This document shows, piece by piece, positions 47,872 to 56,769 of a stretch of 64,000 nt of DNA. The notes beneath the pieces are model-generated. The model was not told where the DNA came from. It did no database searches and saw only the letters and a list, made by a program, of their open reading frames with translations. Within the stretch, counting starts at the first letter, position 1, and every line of letters starts with the position of its first letter. The stretch comes from Prochlorococcus marinus subsp. marinus str. CCMP1375 (GTDB lineage: Bacteria; Cyanobacteriota; Cyanobacteriia; PCC-6307; Cyanobiaceae): positions 1,116,001-1,180,000 of the forward strand of contig NC_005042.1 of assembly GCF_000007925.1 (NCBI RefSeq). Reading direction: 5' to 3'. The position numbers and the translations under genes are program-made.

Positions 47872-48573
47872 ATGCACCAATCACTTTTTAATCTTTTTGC
47901 CAACACTGTACCTAATATTTCATTTGAAAATAATATATCTGTTTTAGGCTTCATAACTAACTTAATAATTACTCTTACATTATCATTATTCTTATCTTAC
48001 ATATACACTAAATTCGGAAGAAGTCTATCAAATAGAAGAGAATTTTCATTAAACTTCTCTCCAATGAGCATGACTACCATGGTAATAATTACTATAGTAA
48101 AATCATCTCTTGCTTTGTCCTTAGGCCTTGTAGGAGCTCTCTCTATTGTTAGATTTAGAACAGCTATAAAGGAACCAGAAGAGTTAGTATACTTATTTTT
48201 GTCTATTGCGATAGGATTGGGGTTAGGTGCAAATCAAACTATAATAACAATTATAGGCTTCATTGTTATAGTCTCATACTTAATAGTTAGAAGTAGATAC
48301 ATGAAGAGATCAGAGGTTAGCTATATGAACTTAGTAATAACATATCCAGCCCCTAACCAGGAGGATTTCGAAAATATCATTGAAATTCTGTCAAGTTATT
48401 GTTCTAAACTTAATTTAAAACGTCTATCAGATAACACTGGCCAACTTGAGGCTCAATTAAGGTTAGAGGTAACTAATTTCAAAAGAATGATTGAAATTCG
48501 TAATAAATTAAATTCAAGATACCCTAATATAAACTTAAATTTTGTAGATACATCAGAAATTGCTACATACTAA
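47872..48573 (+). CDS. DUF4956 membrane protein
   Basis: A 233-residue protein with about four membrane helices in the first 145 residues. The DUF4956 signature is the block SLALSLGLVGALSIVRFRTA followed by IKEPEELVYLFLSIAIGLGL. The C-terminal 90 residues form a soluble alpha/beta tail. DUF4956 genes are recurrently found next to VTC polyphosphate polymerase and CotH genes in bacteria; the function is unproven and may be a membrane partner or channel. It is the first gene of the cassette and is preceded by an AGAGAAG ribosome site. Confidence 0.88.
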   Translation: MHQSLFNLFANTVPNISFENNISVLGFITNLIITLTLSLFLSYIYTKFGRSLSNRREFSLNFSPMSMTTMVIITIVKSSLALSLGLVGALSIVRFRTAIKEPEELVYLFLSIAIGLGLGANQTIITIIGFIVIVSYLIVRSRYMKRSEVSYMNLVITYPAPNQEDFENIIEILSSYCSKLNLKRLSDNTGQLEAQLRLEVTNFKRMIEIRNKLNSRYPNINLNFVDTSEIATY

Positions 48574-48585
48574 TTAAGTAAAACA

Positions 48586-51198
48586 ATGTTAATCAAAGCT
48601 AAAAAAAGAGTATTTTCTTCTAAGCAGAAAAATTTGGTTGGCTATTTACCTAAGTTAATAAAAAACTCATCACTATTAATTCTCTACACCGCTTTTGTTT
48701 CGATAATTTCATCTTCTTCTATAAGAAAAGGAATAAAAGAGATGATTCCATTAGGAGTTAAAAATGAACTTAGCCATCTGAGAATATTGAGCAATCCTTT
48801 TAGCTGGGTGAGAGGAAAGTTAACACCGACAGATCAGTTATTCCTAGATATAAACTTTAAGAACTACAAAAAGCTGGAACAAAAAAAAGATGAGGCTCTA
48901 AAAATAGGCGTTTTAATTGCAGAAGAAAGTGACTATGTAAAAGGCAACATTAGTAATAGGAAGAATTCAGTCGCAGGAAAAATTAGACTTAAAGGAGATC
49001 AAGTAGATCACTTTGGACAAAGAAAAAAATGGTCATTTCGAGTAAAGGTAAATGACGGAAAGACAATTAATGGTATGAACAAATTTTCTCTTCATACTCC
49101 ACAAACTCGAAATAATATTTGGGAATGGATTTATTTTGAATTTTTAAGGTATGAAGGTCTACCTAGCCTTAAATATTTTTTCGCTGATGTGACATTAAAT
49201 GGAAATTACCTTGGGCTTTATGCAATAGAAGAGCATTTCGATAAAATTCTTCTAGAATCTAATAAATTTAAAGAAGGTCCGATAATCAGTCTAACTGAAG
49301 ATTCTTATTGGTACTACATTGCCCAGGCTAATAAGAGTAAAACTAGACCTTTAAATACAGGTAATGATAGTTTCTATAACACGGAACCTAAAGTCTTTAA
49401 AGAAGCAAAAACTCTCGCTAGTCCTATTCTGAAGAATCAATTTCAAAAAGCATCGCAACTTTTAGAAGGATTCTATACAGGTAAATTAACAACGTCAGAA
49501 GTCTTTCCTCTAGAAACATTAGCTAAATACTACGTTATAACTGATTTAAGTAACAGTTACCATGCTACAAGATGGCATAATCAAAGATTCTACTATGAAC
49601 CAACATCATCATTACTTATACCATTAGGATTTGATGGTATGGGGGGTCCAGGCAATGCTTTTCATTTCCATGATTTAAGTATCGACAGGCACATAAATGG
49701 TGTAAATAAGGAACTAAGTTACTTTGATGATCCTAATTTCGTAAAGTTATACATAGAAAACCTTGAGAGAGTATCTAAACCTGAATACTTGGACAAATTC
49801 TTTCTAAAGATTAATAAAGAATTAAATTACAATGTCAATGTCCTAAGAAGAGACAACCCTAGGATCTCAAAAAATGATATTAAAGAAAAGTTATATAAAA
49901 ATCAATTATTAATAAAATCATACCTAACTCCACCACCAAATAGTCTGAACATATACCTGCAAGAAATAGATGATAAGTCAATAAAATTATCAATAGGAAA
50001 TAAACAAGTTATGCCGATTAAATTGCTAGGTATATATTACAAGAATAATTTAATATCAAATTTAGAGGACCAAGAATACATAAAATCAAAACATAAGGAT
50101 AATTTTATTAACTATAATGAGTATAAAAGTAAGCTTAATTATCCAATAGAAGATATAAATAATCTATCAATAGCATACAGCATATTAGGTTCTTCGAAAA
50201 TTAAGCAGCAAAACATTCGTCCTTATTCTAGACTTAATTCTATTGATGCTAAAAAGGACCTAATTCGCAGTAATTCTAATTTAGATAAGTTTCCTTTTAT
50301 AATTCATAATGAAGTCGATAAAATATTAACATTTAAATCTGGCAATTGGGTACTGAGGAAACCATTAATCATTCCAAAGCTCTATAAGGTTAAAAATGAA
50401 TTAGGCTTTAACATTACTATGAAAGATGATGGACTTATTTACTCAAAGAGTTCAGTAAACTTAATAGGTTCAACTTATAATCCAGTTAAAATAAATGGAG
50501 AGGGCTCTACAAATGGTCTAGTAGTTATAAATGCAAATGATAAATCCATTCTAAATAATGTTGAATTCAATGGTCTTTCTACACCAAGCAAAGGCTTATG
50601 GAGTGTTCCTGGATCAGTGACATTCTACCAATCTCCTGTAGAAATCCTTAATTGTTATTTTAATTCTAATAATTCTGAAGATTCACTTAATATAGTGAGA
50701 TCCGATTTTAAGTTAATTGACAGTAAATTTAATTTGACCAGATCTGATGCTATTGATATAGATTTTTCTGATGGACATATTAATAATATACAAATAACTA
50801 ACGCTGGGAATGATGGGCTGGATGTATCAGGTAGTAATATAAAAGTTAATAATATAAAAGTTAATTATGCTGCTGATAAAGCTATAAGTGTAGGAGAGGC
50901 CTCAAATATTGTAGCGAAAGATATAATGATAACTAATTCTGGGATTGCAATAGCTAGCAAGGATGGTTCTTTAATGAAAGCAAGCAATGTCGTACTAAAT
51001 TCATCAAAAATTGGCTTCGCTGCTTTTCAAAAAAAAGCTGAGTACTCTCCAGCTAGCATAAAATTAAAAAATACTAGTTATAATGGTATTGACAATTTAT
51101 TTCTATTATCTGAGGGCTCAAAGCTAATTCTCAATGGTACAAGTTATAACCCAAATTCAACTAACGAGGTAATAAATAGAATGGTATACAAAAAATAA
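48586..51198 (+). CDS. CotH-family kinase-like protein fused to a beta-helix domain
   Basis: An 870-residue envelope protein. A membrane anchor lies near 27-46. The CotH domain spans about 85-440: GKIRLKGDQVDHFGQRKKWS, KWSFRVKVNDGKTINGMNKF, FADVTLNGNYLGLYAIEEHF, and LIPLGFDGMGG where the catalytic Asp of CotH is expected. CotH proteins are atypical kinases that phosphorylate proteins or cell-surface molecules. Residues about 620-860 show short repeats (SDAIDIDFSDGHI, NDGLDVSGSNIKV, DKAISVGEASNI, IAIASKDGS) typical of a right-handed parallel beta-helix. It begins 12 bases after DUF4956 and abuts the VTC gene. Confidence 0.85.
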   Translation: MLIKAKKRVFSSKQKNLVGYLPKLIKNSSLLILYTAFVSIISSSSIRKGIKEMIPLGVKNELSHLRILSNPFSWVRGKLTPTDQLFLDINFKNYKKLEQKKDEALKIGVLIAEESDYVKGNISNRKNSVAGKIRLKGDQVDHFGQRKKWSFRVKVNDGKTINGMNKFSLHTPQTRNNIWEWIYFEFLRYEGLPSLKYFFADVTLNGNYLGLYAIEEHFDKILLESNKFKEGPIISLTEDSYWYYIAQANKSKTRPLNTGNDSFYNTEPKVFKEAKTLASPILKNQFQKASQLLEGFYTGKLTTSEVFPLETLAKYYVITDLSNSYHATRWHNQRFYYEPTSSLLIPLGFDGMGGPGNAFHFHDLSIDRHINGVNKELSYFDDPNFVKLYIENLERVSKPEYLDKFFLKINKELNYNVNVLRRDNPRISKNDIKEKLYKNQLLIKSYLTPPPNSLNIYLQEIDDKSIKLSIGNKQVMPIKLLGIYYKNNLISNLEDQEYIKSKHKDNFINYNEYKSKLNYPIEDINNLSIAYSILGSSKIKQQNIRPYSRLNSIDAKKDLIRSNSNLDKFPFIIHNEVDKILTFKSGNWVLRKPLIIPKLYKVKNELGFNITMKDDGLIYSKSSVNLIGSTYNPVKINGEGSTNGLVVINANDKSILNNVEFNGLSTPSKGLWSVPGSVTFYQSPVEILNCYFNSNNSEDSLNIVRSDFKLIDSKFNLTRSDAIDIDFSDGHINNIQITNAGNDGLDVSGSNIKVNNIKVNYAADKAISVGEASNIVAKDIMITNSGIAIASKDGSLMKASNVVLNSSKIGFAAFQKKAEYSPASIKLKNTSYNGIDNLFLLSEGSKLILNGTSYNPNSTNEVINRMVYKK

Positions 51199-51885
51199 AT
51201 GGCAAATTCCTATACTAAAAAGTTTAGATATGAAAGAAAGCTAATAGTACCTTCAAGCTTAGATTATTACCTGGATTTCTTGATTAAAAGTCATCCTGCA
51301 AGGTTTAAGCAGTCCTACAAAGATAGATCTATTAACAATGTTTATTTTGATACTCTTAATTACGAATATTATAATCAAAATATAAGTGGCCTTCCTAAAA
51401 GAGATAAATTTCGAGTTAGGTGGTACGGTGAATTGTATGGACTTATCAGTCCAATAGTTGAAATAAAAAGCAAACGAGGCTCAGTTGGAACAAAATCCTT
51501 ATACAAAGTAGATAAGTTTAGCTTTATAAAATCTACTTCTGCATATTCATTTAGGAACCAACTCTTAAATGCAGTTAGTTTAAATGAGATTAAACTTGAG
51601 ATAATGAACTGCTATCCAACATTGCTAAATACATATAAGAGAAAGTATTTTGAGTCATATGATGGTAAGTTTAGAATTACAATCGATACAGATATTAAGA
51701 GTCATAATATAAGACTCAATACTCCTTTCCATAGTTTCTTCAATGTCGTAAATTCTTATAATATACTTGAGCTTAAATATGATAAAGAAGATGAAAGTAT
51801 GGCGAATTTAATCTCTTCTAACTTGCCATTTAGATTAACTAAATACTCTAAATATGTTAATGGAATGCAAAGTGTTGTCCTATAG
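51199..51885 (+). CDS. VTC-domain polyphosphate polymerase
   Basis: A 228-residue protein made of one VTC (CYTH-like tunnel) domain. Visible active-site blocks are KKFRYERKLIVP, INNVYFDTLNYEYYN, KRDKFRVRWYG, PIVEIKSKRGSVGTKSL, YKRKYFES, FRITIDTDI and ILELKYDK, supplying the basic and acidic tunnel residues of eukaryotic Vtc4. The family makes polyphosphate from ATP. The ATG follows the CotH stop codon directly with no gap. It has no membrane segment, so it should act in the cytosol, perhaps at the membrane with DUF4956. Confidence 0.9.
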   Translation: MANSYTKKFRYERKLIVPSSLDYYLDFLIKSHPARFKQSYKDRSINNVYFDTLNYEYYNQNISGLPKRDKFRVRWYGELYGLISPIVEIKSKRGSVGTKSLYKVDKFSFIKSTSAYSFRNQLLNAVSLNEIKLEIMNCYPTLLNTYKRKYFESYDGKFRITIDTDIKSHNIRLNTPFHSFFNVVNSYNILELKYDKEDESMANLISSNLPFRLTKYSKYVNGMQSVVL

Positions 51886-51974
51886 ATTAAAATGACTCTA
51901 CAATCAAAGATTATTTCATATTAAAATTATATCTAAATTAATTTTTCTTAAATCAATGTTAATCATTAATTAAA

Positions 51975-52856
51975 ATGTTTTATTCACATCTTAAAAGAAA
52001 GATAATATACTTGCTTCTTTTTTTTATATCCATCTCTCTAATTAACAAATATAGCAACTTTAAGTTCAAAGCATTACTAATTTCAAAATACACACAAATA
52101 AAGCCTTATATTGTTACATATAAAATGCAATCATGTAATATAAAAAAGACAACGAGAGTTCCAAAAGGTTCAACAGTTGTAATCGGTCATGCTTATGGCA
52201 ATCAATCTTCAAGCAATCATTATATAAGCAAGAAGCTAGAATCATTCCTAGATAAGAATATTGATAATATAAATCAAATAATCCTAACTGGAGATGTATT
52301 TTCTATCCCCACTAAAAGAAAATGGGCAAAGCTTTATCAAAATTATAATATTAAGGCAGATTTAATTATTTCTCCAGGCAATCATGATGTTGGTTTTAAC
52401 AATAAATATCTCAGAGATATTTTCTATAATGCAAGCATACTAAATAGAAAAATACCTTATAGAATTAATTCTTCAGGGTTCGATTTAATCGTTGAAGATA
52501 GTACAATCAGCAATTGGATTATTAATAAAAGCACCATAGATTTAATTAATAGCAGTTCGAAAAATAATTCGACTATATTATTAAGACACCATATACCTAT
52601 ACAGGAACTTGTTATACTTGCAAATAGTATGGAAGGATATAAAGGCGACCTGCCTACAGCAACTCAACTATCTAAATCTATAAAAGTACCAATTACTATA
52701 ATATCTGGAGATGGCGGTGCCTTTTTCAATCAACCACGTCTTATGTGTAAGAAATATAATAATATAACTTTTATTGTTAATGGAATTGGCAATTTCGATA
52801 ATGATAAGATAATTATACTTTATAAAAATAGAATATATAAGTATAATCTTAAGTAA
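51975..52856 (+). CDS. membrane-anchored divergent metallophosphoesterase
   Basis: A 293-residue protein with an N-terminal anchor (about 8-25) and a calcineurin-like domain outside. Motifs seen are VVIGHAYGN (where D-x-H is usual), [27 protein letters not shown] and ISGDGGAFF (where G-H-x-H is usual). The central GD and GNHD blocks are intact but the first Asp and the last His pair are altered, so it is either a divergent phosphoesterase or a pseudo-enzyme. It lies 89 bases after the VTC gene on the same strand and is equally AT-rich. Confidence 0.72.
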   Translation: MFYSHLKRKIIYLLLFFISISLINKYSNFKFKALLISKYTQIKPYIVTYKMQSCNIKKTTRVPKGSTVVIGHAYGNQSSSNHYISKKLESFLDKNIDNINQIILTGDVFSIPTKRKWAKLYQNYNIKADLIISPGNHDVGFNNKYLRDIFYNASILNRKIPYRINSSGFDLIVEDSTISNWIINKSTIDLINSSSKNNSTILLRHHIPIQELVILANSMEGYKGDLPTATQLSKSIKVPITIISGDGGAFFNQPRLMCKKYNNITFIVNGIGNFDNDKIIILYKNRIYKYNLK

Positions 52857-52896
52857 GAGAAATTATCATTACATCAAACAAAGTGGGGTCTATCTA

Positions 52897-53787
52897 TTGA
52901 ACTTTCAGGACATAATCTCTAGCCTTAATAGTTTCTGGAGCAATCAAGGTTGTGTTTTACTGCAACCATATGACACTGAAAAGGGCGCAGGGACTATGAG
53001 TCCTCATACGATTCTGAGGGCGATTGGACCTGAGCCTTGGTCGGTTGCATATGTGGAACCATGTCGAAGACCAACAGATGGTAGGTATGGTGAGAATCCA
53101 AATCGAGCTCAACATTATTATCAGTACCAAGTAATTATTAAGCCTTCGCCTGACGAAATTCAAGAGAAATACCTTTCTTCGCTAGAGGCTTTAGGAATTA
53201 AACAAGAACAACATGATATACGTTTTGTAGAAGATAATTGGGAATCGCCAACTCTTGGCGCATGGGGTGTTGGATGGGAAGTTTGGCTAGATGGAATGGA
53301 GGTCACTCAGTTTACTTATTTTCAACAATGTGGGGGATTAGATTGTCGTCCAGTCTCCATAGAAATTACTTATGGATTAGAAAGAATAGCTATGTATCTT
53401 CAAGATGTAAAAAGCATTTGGGATTTAAGATGGAATGATTCATATAGCTATGGTGATATTTGGCTTCCCTATGAGAAATCAAATTGCAAGTTTAATTTTG
53501 AAGGTTCAAATCCAGAACGATTATTTAAACTTTTTGATTTGTATGAAGAAGAAGCTAAATCCTTATTAAATAAAAGATTGTCTTCACCCGCTTTAGATTT
53601 TGTATTGAAATGTAGCCATACTTTTAACCTACTAGAAGCTCGAGGAGTTATATCGGTAACTGAAAGAACAGCGACAATTGCTCGTATCCGTAATTTGGCA
53701 AGAAAAGTTGCAGAGCTATGGCTTGAAGAAAGAAAGAATATAGGTTTTCCTCTTCTTAAAAACTCACAAACGAGCAAAAACTCTTAG
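52897..53787 (+). CDS. glyQ: glycyl-tRNA synthetase alpha subunit
   Basis: A 296-residue catalytic alpha subunit of the heterotetrameric class II synthetase. It has [80 protein letters not shown] and the class II arginine region [13 protein letters not shown]. The start is TTG at 52897; there is no ATG before the conserved N-terminus. The beta subunit is not adjacent, as is common in cyanobacteria. Confidence 0.96.
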   Translation: MNFQDIISSLNSFWSNQGCVLLQPYDTEKGAGTMSPHTILRAIGPEPWSVAYVEPCRRPTDGRYGENPNRAQHYYQYQVIIKPSPDEIQEKYLSSLEALGIKQEQHDIRFVEDNWESPTLGAWGVGWEVWLDGMEVTQFTYFQQCGGLDCRPVSIEITYGLERIAMYLQDVKSIWDLRWNDSYSYGDIWLPYEKSNCKFNFEGSNPERLFKLFDLYEEEAKSLLNKRLSSPALDFVLKCSHTFNLLEARGVISVTERTATIARIRNLARKVAELWLEERKNIGFPLLKNSQTSKNS

Positions 53788-53825
53788 AAAGTTGTATAAA
53801 TAGACACTTGGAGTTGTGTCTTTGG

Positions 53826-53857
53826 TTGCAATGACTGCTTATCTACATATATAGAAT
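53826..53857 (+). promoter_or_regulatory. candidate sigma-70 promoter of the porin gene
   Basis: TTGCAA at 53826-53831 is followed after 18 bases by TATAGA at 53850-53855, some 44 bases before the ATG. This fits a housekeeping promoter for an abundant outer-membrane protein. No transcription data support it. Confidence 0.4.
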
Positions 53858-53898
53858 AGGCTTACCCAATTAATGGGTATTTTGTGAGGAATCCTAAA

Positions 53899-55452
53899 AT
53901 GAAGCTTTTCCAGCAATTGCTGCTGGCTCCAGCTGCATTAGGTCTGTTAGCACCTCTAGCTGCAAATGCAGCTGAGATCAACATCAAAGATGTTGCAGAG
54001 TATGCCAACAGCCCTAAGCAAGCTCAAGCCATTAAAACGACTCAATTCTCCGATGTTGTTCCAGGAGATTGGGCTTATACAGCTCTACAAAACTTAAGTG
54101 AGAGCTATGGCTGTGTAGACAATGCCTACACTCAAAACCTTAAAAGTGGTCAGGCTCTAACTCGTTATGAGGCTGCTGCACTTGTTAATGCTTGCCTAGA
54201 TGGCGGCATTGCTTCTGCAGAAGTAACTCCTGATGCTGCTCGTCTTGCTAATGAGTTTGGCACTGAAATGGCCATTCTTAAAGGACGTGTTGATGGACTT
54301 GAGTACAAAGTTAAAGAACTTAGTGCTGGTCAATTCTCAACAAGCACAAAGCTTAACGGTAAGGTTGTTTTCGCAACAGGTTACGTAAAGCCTGAGAAAG
54401 GATCTGCTGCTGCTTATAGCGATAAGTTAACCAGTACTTATGTAGCTCAATACAACCTAAATACCAGTTTCACTGGTAATGACAGACTATATACTCGCAT
54501 CAAGGCGGGTAACATGGACAGCACTCCATGGGAAAACACCACATACGGCACACATTTAGCTGCTGCACATAAAGGCGGAAGCGCTCTTTCTGTTGACAAG
54601 CTTTGGTACGAATTCCCAGTTCTGGATGAATTCAAGGTTTGGTTTGGTCCAAAGATTGAGAACTACTACATGTTGGCAAGTTCTCCATCTATCTATAAGC
54701 CAGTTACCAAGCAGTTTGCACTAGGTGGTAATGCTGCAACTTACGGTTCAAGTACCGATGGTGGTTTTGGTGTTGCTTGGACACAATCTGTGGATGACAG
54801 ATCAGAGCCTAGATTCGCAGTTTCAACAAACTACGTATCTAAAGGAGCTTCTAAATCCACTGAAGGTCTTCTTACAGATGGCGCTGACTCCAAATGGTTA
54901 TCCAAGGTTGAGTATGGCTCACCTAAGTGGCAAGTTTCTATGGCTATGGCCAAGAACGAATGTTCAGGATCTTGCAAAAACTGGCAGGAGTACTACACAA
55001 CATCCTCTGGTTCTACCCACACTGGCGATTCAACAGCTTATGCTCTAAGAGGCTACTGGAGACCTGATACTGACAGTGCTATCGTGCCTGACTTACAAGT
55101 TGGATACGACTGGGTAAATGTTGATGATGATGGTGCTACTGGCTCTGTAGAAAAAGCTAGTTCATGGATGGTCGGCATGATGTGGGCAGATGCCTTTATC
55201 GATGGCAACCGTTTAGGAGCTGCCTTTGGTCAACCTCAAAAAGCTACCGAAATAGTTGGTGGCGGTGATGCTGACGGAACTGAAGATGGTGCTTTTGCCT
55301 GGGAACTTTATTATGACTATAAAGTTACCGATGGAATCACAATTACCCCATCGATCTTTGGTTCTACCGATCGTTATAAAGGACATCAAAACATGGGCCT
55401 AACTCGTGACGATCAATTTGGTGGTCTAGTTCAGACAACCTTTAAGTTCTAA
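53899..55452 (+). CDS. som: Som-type outer membrane porin (SLH domain + OprB barrel)
   Basis: A 517-residue precursor. A signal peptide (MKLFQQLLLAPAALGLL onward) is cleaved after about residue 24. An S-layer-homology domain follows, FSDVVPGDWAYTALQNLSES to NACLDGG, which binds the peptidoglycan-linked polymer, then a short coiled coil (ILKGRVDGLEYKVKELS) and an OprB-like beta-barrel ending GGLVQTTFKF with a terminal Phe. It is the main porin type of marine picocyanobacteria. The ATG at 53899 is preferred over a GTG five codons upstream. Confidence 0.93.
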   Translation: MKLFQQLLLAPAALGLLAPLAANAAEINIKDVAEYANSPKQAQAIKTTQFSDVVPGDWAYTALQNLSESYGCVDNAYTQNLKSGQALTRYEAAALVNACLDGGIASAEVTPDAARLANEFGTEMAILKGRVDGLEYKVKELSAGQFSTSTKLNGKVVFATGYVKPEKGSAAAYSDKLTSTYVAQYNLNTSFTGNDRLYTRIKAGNMDSTPWENTTYGTHLAAAHKGGSALSVDKLWYEFPVLDEFKVWFGPKIENYYMLASSPSIYKPVTKQFALGGNAATYGSSTDGGFGVAWTQSVDDRSEPRFAVSTNYVSKGASKSTEGLLTDGADSKWLSKVEYGSPKWQVSMAMAKNECSGSCKNWQEYYTTSSGSTHTGDSTAYALRGYWRPDTDSAIVPDLQVGYDWVNVDDDGATGSVEKASSWMVGMMWADAFIDGNRLGAAFGQPQKATEIVGGGDADGTEDGAFAWELYYDYKVTDGITITPSIFGSTDRYKGHQNMGLTRDDQFGGLVQTTFKF

Positions 55453-55484
55453 ATTAATTACTCTTAATTTATTTAGAACATTAT

Positions 55485-55519
55485 TAAAAAGCGTCCATGA
55501 AAATGGGCGCTTTTTTTTA
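55485..55519 (+). terminator. intrinsic terminator of the porin gene
   Basis: The stem AAAAGCGTCCAT pairs with ATGGGCGCTTTT (one G-U pair) around a GAAA loop and runs into an eight-T tract, a standard Rho-independent terminator about 33 bases after the stop. Confidence 0.9.
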
Positions 55520-55549
55520 TTTAGTAACTGATTTTCAATTTTAAATATA

Positions 55550-55585
55550 ATAAAAGCCAGCAACTTTAGTAGTGCTGGCTTTTAT
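55550..55585. terminator. second hairpin, probably terminator for the convergent gene
   Basis: ATAAAAGCCAGCA (55550-55562) pairs perfectly with TGCTGGCTTTTAT (55573-55585). It lies 35 bases past the stop of the minus-strand secreted-protein gene and 30 bases past the porin terminator, so it can stop transcription from both sides. Confidence 0.75.
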
Positions 55586-55619
55586 TTGCTATAAGTAGAA
55601 AGTTAAAATGTATTTAACC

Positions 55620-55865
55620 CTACCAACAGTTTTCACCTTCTCCCACAGGTATGCAAATATCATCTTTTTCAGCTTCTTTCTTAGCTTTTTCTGCTGCTTC
55701 GTCAAGAGTGCTTTCTGCATCAATCTCTTGATCAGTAGTCCATTCCTTTAATCCACCCAAATCGCGTTCACCTGCATATCCAATGTTTTGGACAGTGACG
55801 GTGCTTGCTGCCATTAAAGCTGAAGCAGCAAGGAAAATTCCTACAGGGGATCTTTTACTCATCAA
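55620..55865 (-). CDS. small secreted protein
   Basis: An 81-residue precursor. Either of two adjacent ATG codons gives a signal peptide (SPVGIFLAASALMAASTVTV). The mature part is acidic (TLDEAAEKAKKEAEKDD) and ends with two cysteines in ICIPVGEGENCW, probably a disulfide. Family unknown. The half-site CATATGATAC upstream (55920-55929) is shared with the piuC-futA operator region, so iron control is possible. Confidence 0.6.
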   Translation of the reverse strand: MMSKRSPVGIFLAASALMAASTVTVQNIGYAGERDLGGLKEWTTDQEIDAESTLDEAAEKAKKEAEKDDICIPVGEGENCW

Positions 55866-55957
55866 TCAACTAAATCTTTCACATCTTATTGTGGACGCTA
55901 CACAATGCTACTGATGAGACATATGATACAACTTGACGGATCAAATGTGTCCATTGT

Positions 55958-56623
55958 TTATCCTCCAAGTCTCCGCAATAGGTTGTTATAAGATTGAAAG
56001 ACAAGGTCAAGCTCGTGAGATTGTCCATGAGCAGCCAGCAAACCTTTAGCTCCAGCGTCTAAGCTGAACAATATTTTTCTATCTTCATTGTTAGGAATAT
56101 AGCTTTGAATCCAGCCTACACAAACAATCCTTGTCCCAGAAGTCACCTCTTCAACGCTATGAAGAGTTGTACTTGGATAAATAATAATATGACCTTGAGG
56201 CAACTTAATTTTTCTCGTCTCTTGTATTGTCTCTATTGCTAGCTCTCCTCCCTCATACTCGCCTGGATCACTAAGGAATAAAGTAAAAGATAAGTCACTT
56301 CTGCCTGTGCTCATATAAGCATTATCTAGATGCATTCCATAACTATTCCCCTTAGAAGACTTGGAAAACATAACGCCATGGACCTTTCTTGGAATAGTAA
56401 AGCTTTTTACAAGAAGGTCTGAAATAATAGCCTTTATTATTAAATTACTATTGTCTATAGAAACCTTTGATTTTTTATCTAACTGCAAATTATTTTTAAC
56501 TTTAGAAGCATATAATCCAGCAGTTGATTTGCCATCTTTCCATAAGGATTGATCTCTTTGAATGCTTTGTATGCAACTCTTCGCCCTAGTTGGATCTAAA
56601 AGCTTGTGTGTTAAATAATCCAT
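55958..56623 (-). CDS. piuC: PiuC-type Fe(II)/2-oxoglutarate dioxygenase (PKHD hydroxylase)
   Basis: A 221-residue dioxygenase. The iron ligands are H98 and D100 in SYGMHLDNAYM and H155 in YPSTTLHSVEEVTSGTRI, where R165 binds 2-oxoglutarate. SFTLFLSDPGEYEGGELAI is the family's central strand, and the end SYNNLLRRLGG is typical of PiuC. Members are often linked to iron starvation, and here the gene is divergent from the ferric-iron binding protein gene, supporting a role in iron acquisition or iron-complex handling. Substrate unknown. Confidence 0.9.
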   Translation of the reverse strand: MDYLTHKLLDPTRAKSCIQSIQRDQSLWKDGKSTAGLYASKVKNNLQLDKKSKVSIDNSNLIIKAIISDLLVKSFTIPRKVHGVMFSKSSKGNSYGMHLDNAYMSTGRSDLSFTLFLSDPGEYEGGELAIETIQETRKIKLPQGHIIIYPSTTLHSVEEVTSGTRIVCVGWIQSYIPNNEDRKILFSLDAGAKGLLAAHGQSHELDLVFQSYNNLLRRLGG

Positions 56624-56676
56624 TCAATCCAATTTAATTTATTAGAGAAGAAATTCCAACACCAAAGAGATGAAAC

Positions 56677-56702
56677 ATATGATACTTTTGCTCGTATCAT
56701 AT
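56677..56702. promoter_or_regulatory. candidate iron-responsive operator between piuC and futA
   Basis: ATATGATAC (56677-56685) and GTATCATAT (56694-56702) form a perfect 9-bp inverted repeat with an 8-base spacer. It lies 54 bases from the piuC start and 68 bases from the futA start. The length and AT-rich TGATAC core fit a Fur-type dimer site; this is inference from position and symmetry. Confidence 0.55.
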
Positions 56703-56769
56703 ACAAGAGCTTCGTTTGTTTATTGACTTTTGTCTAAAATATTATGATGCATTGCTTTCAAAGTAATTA

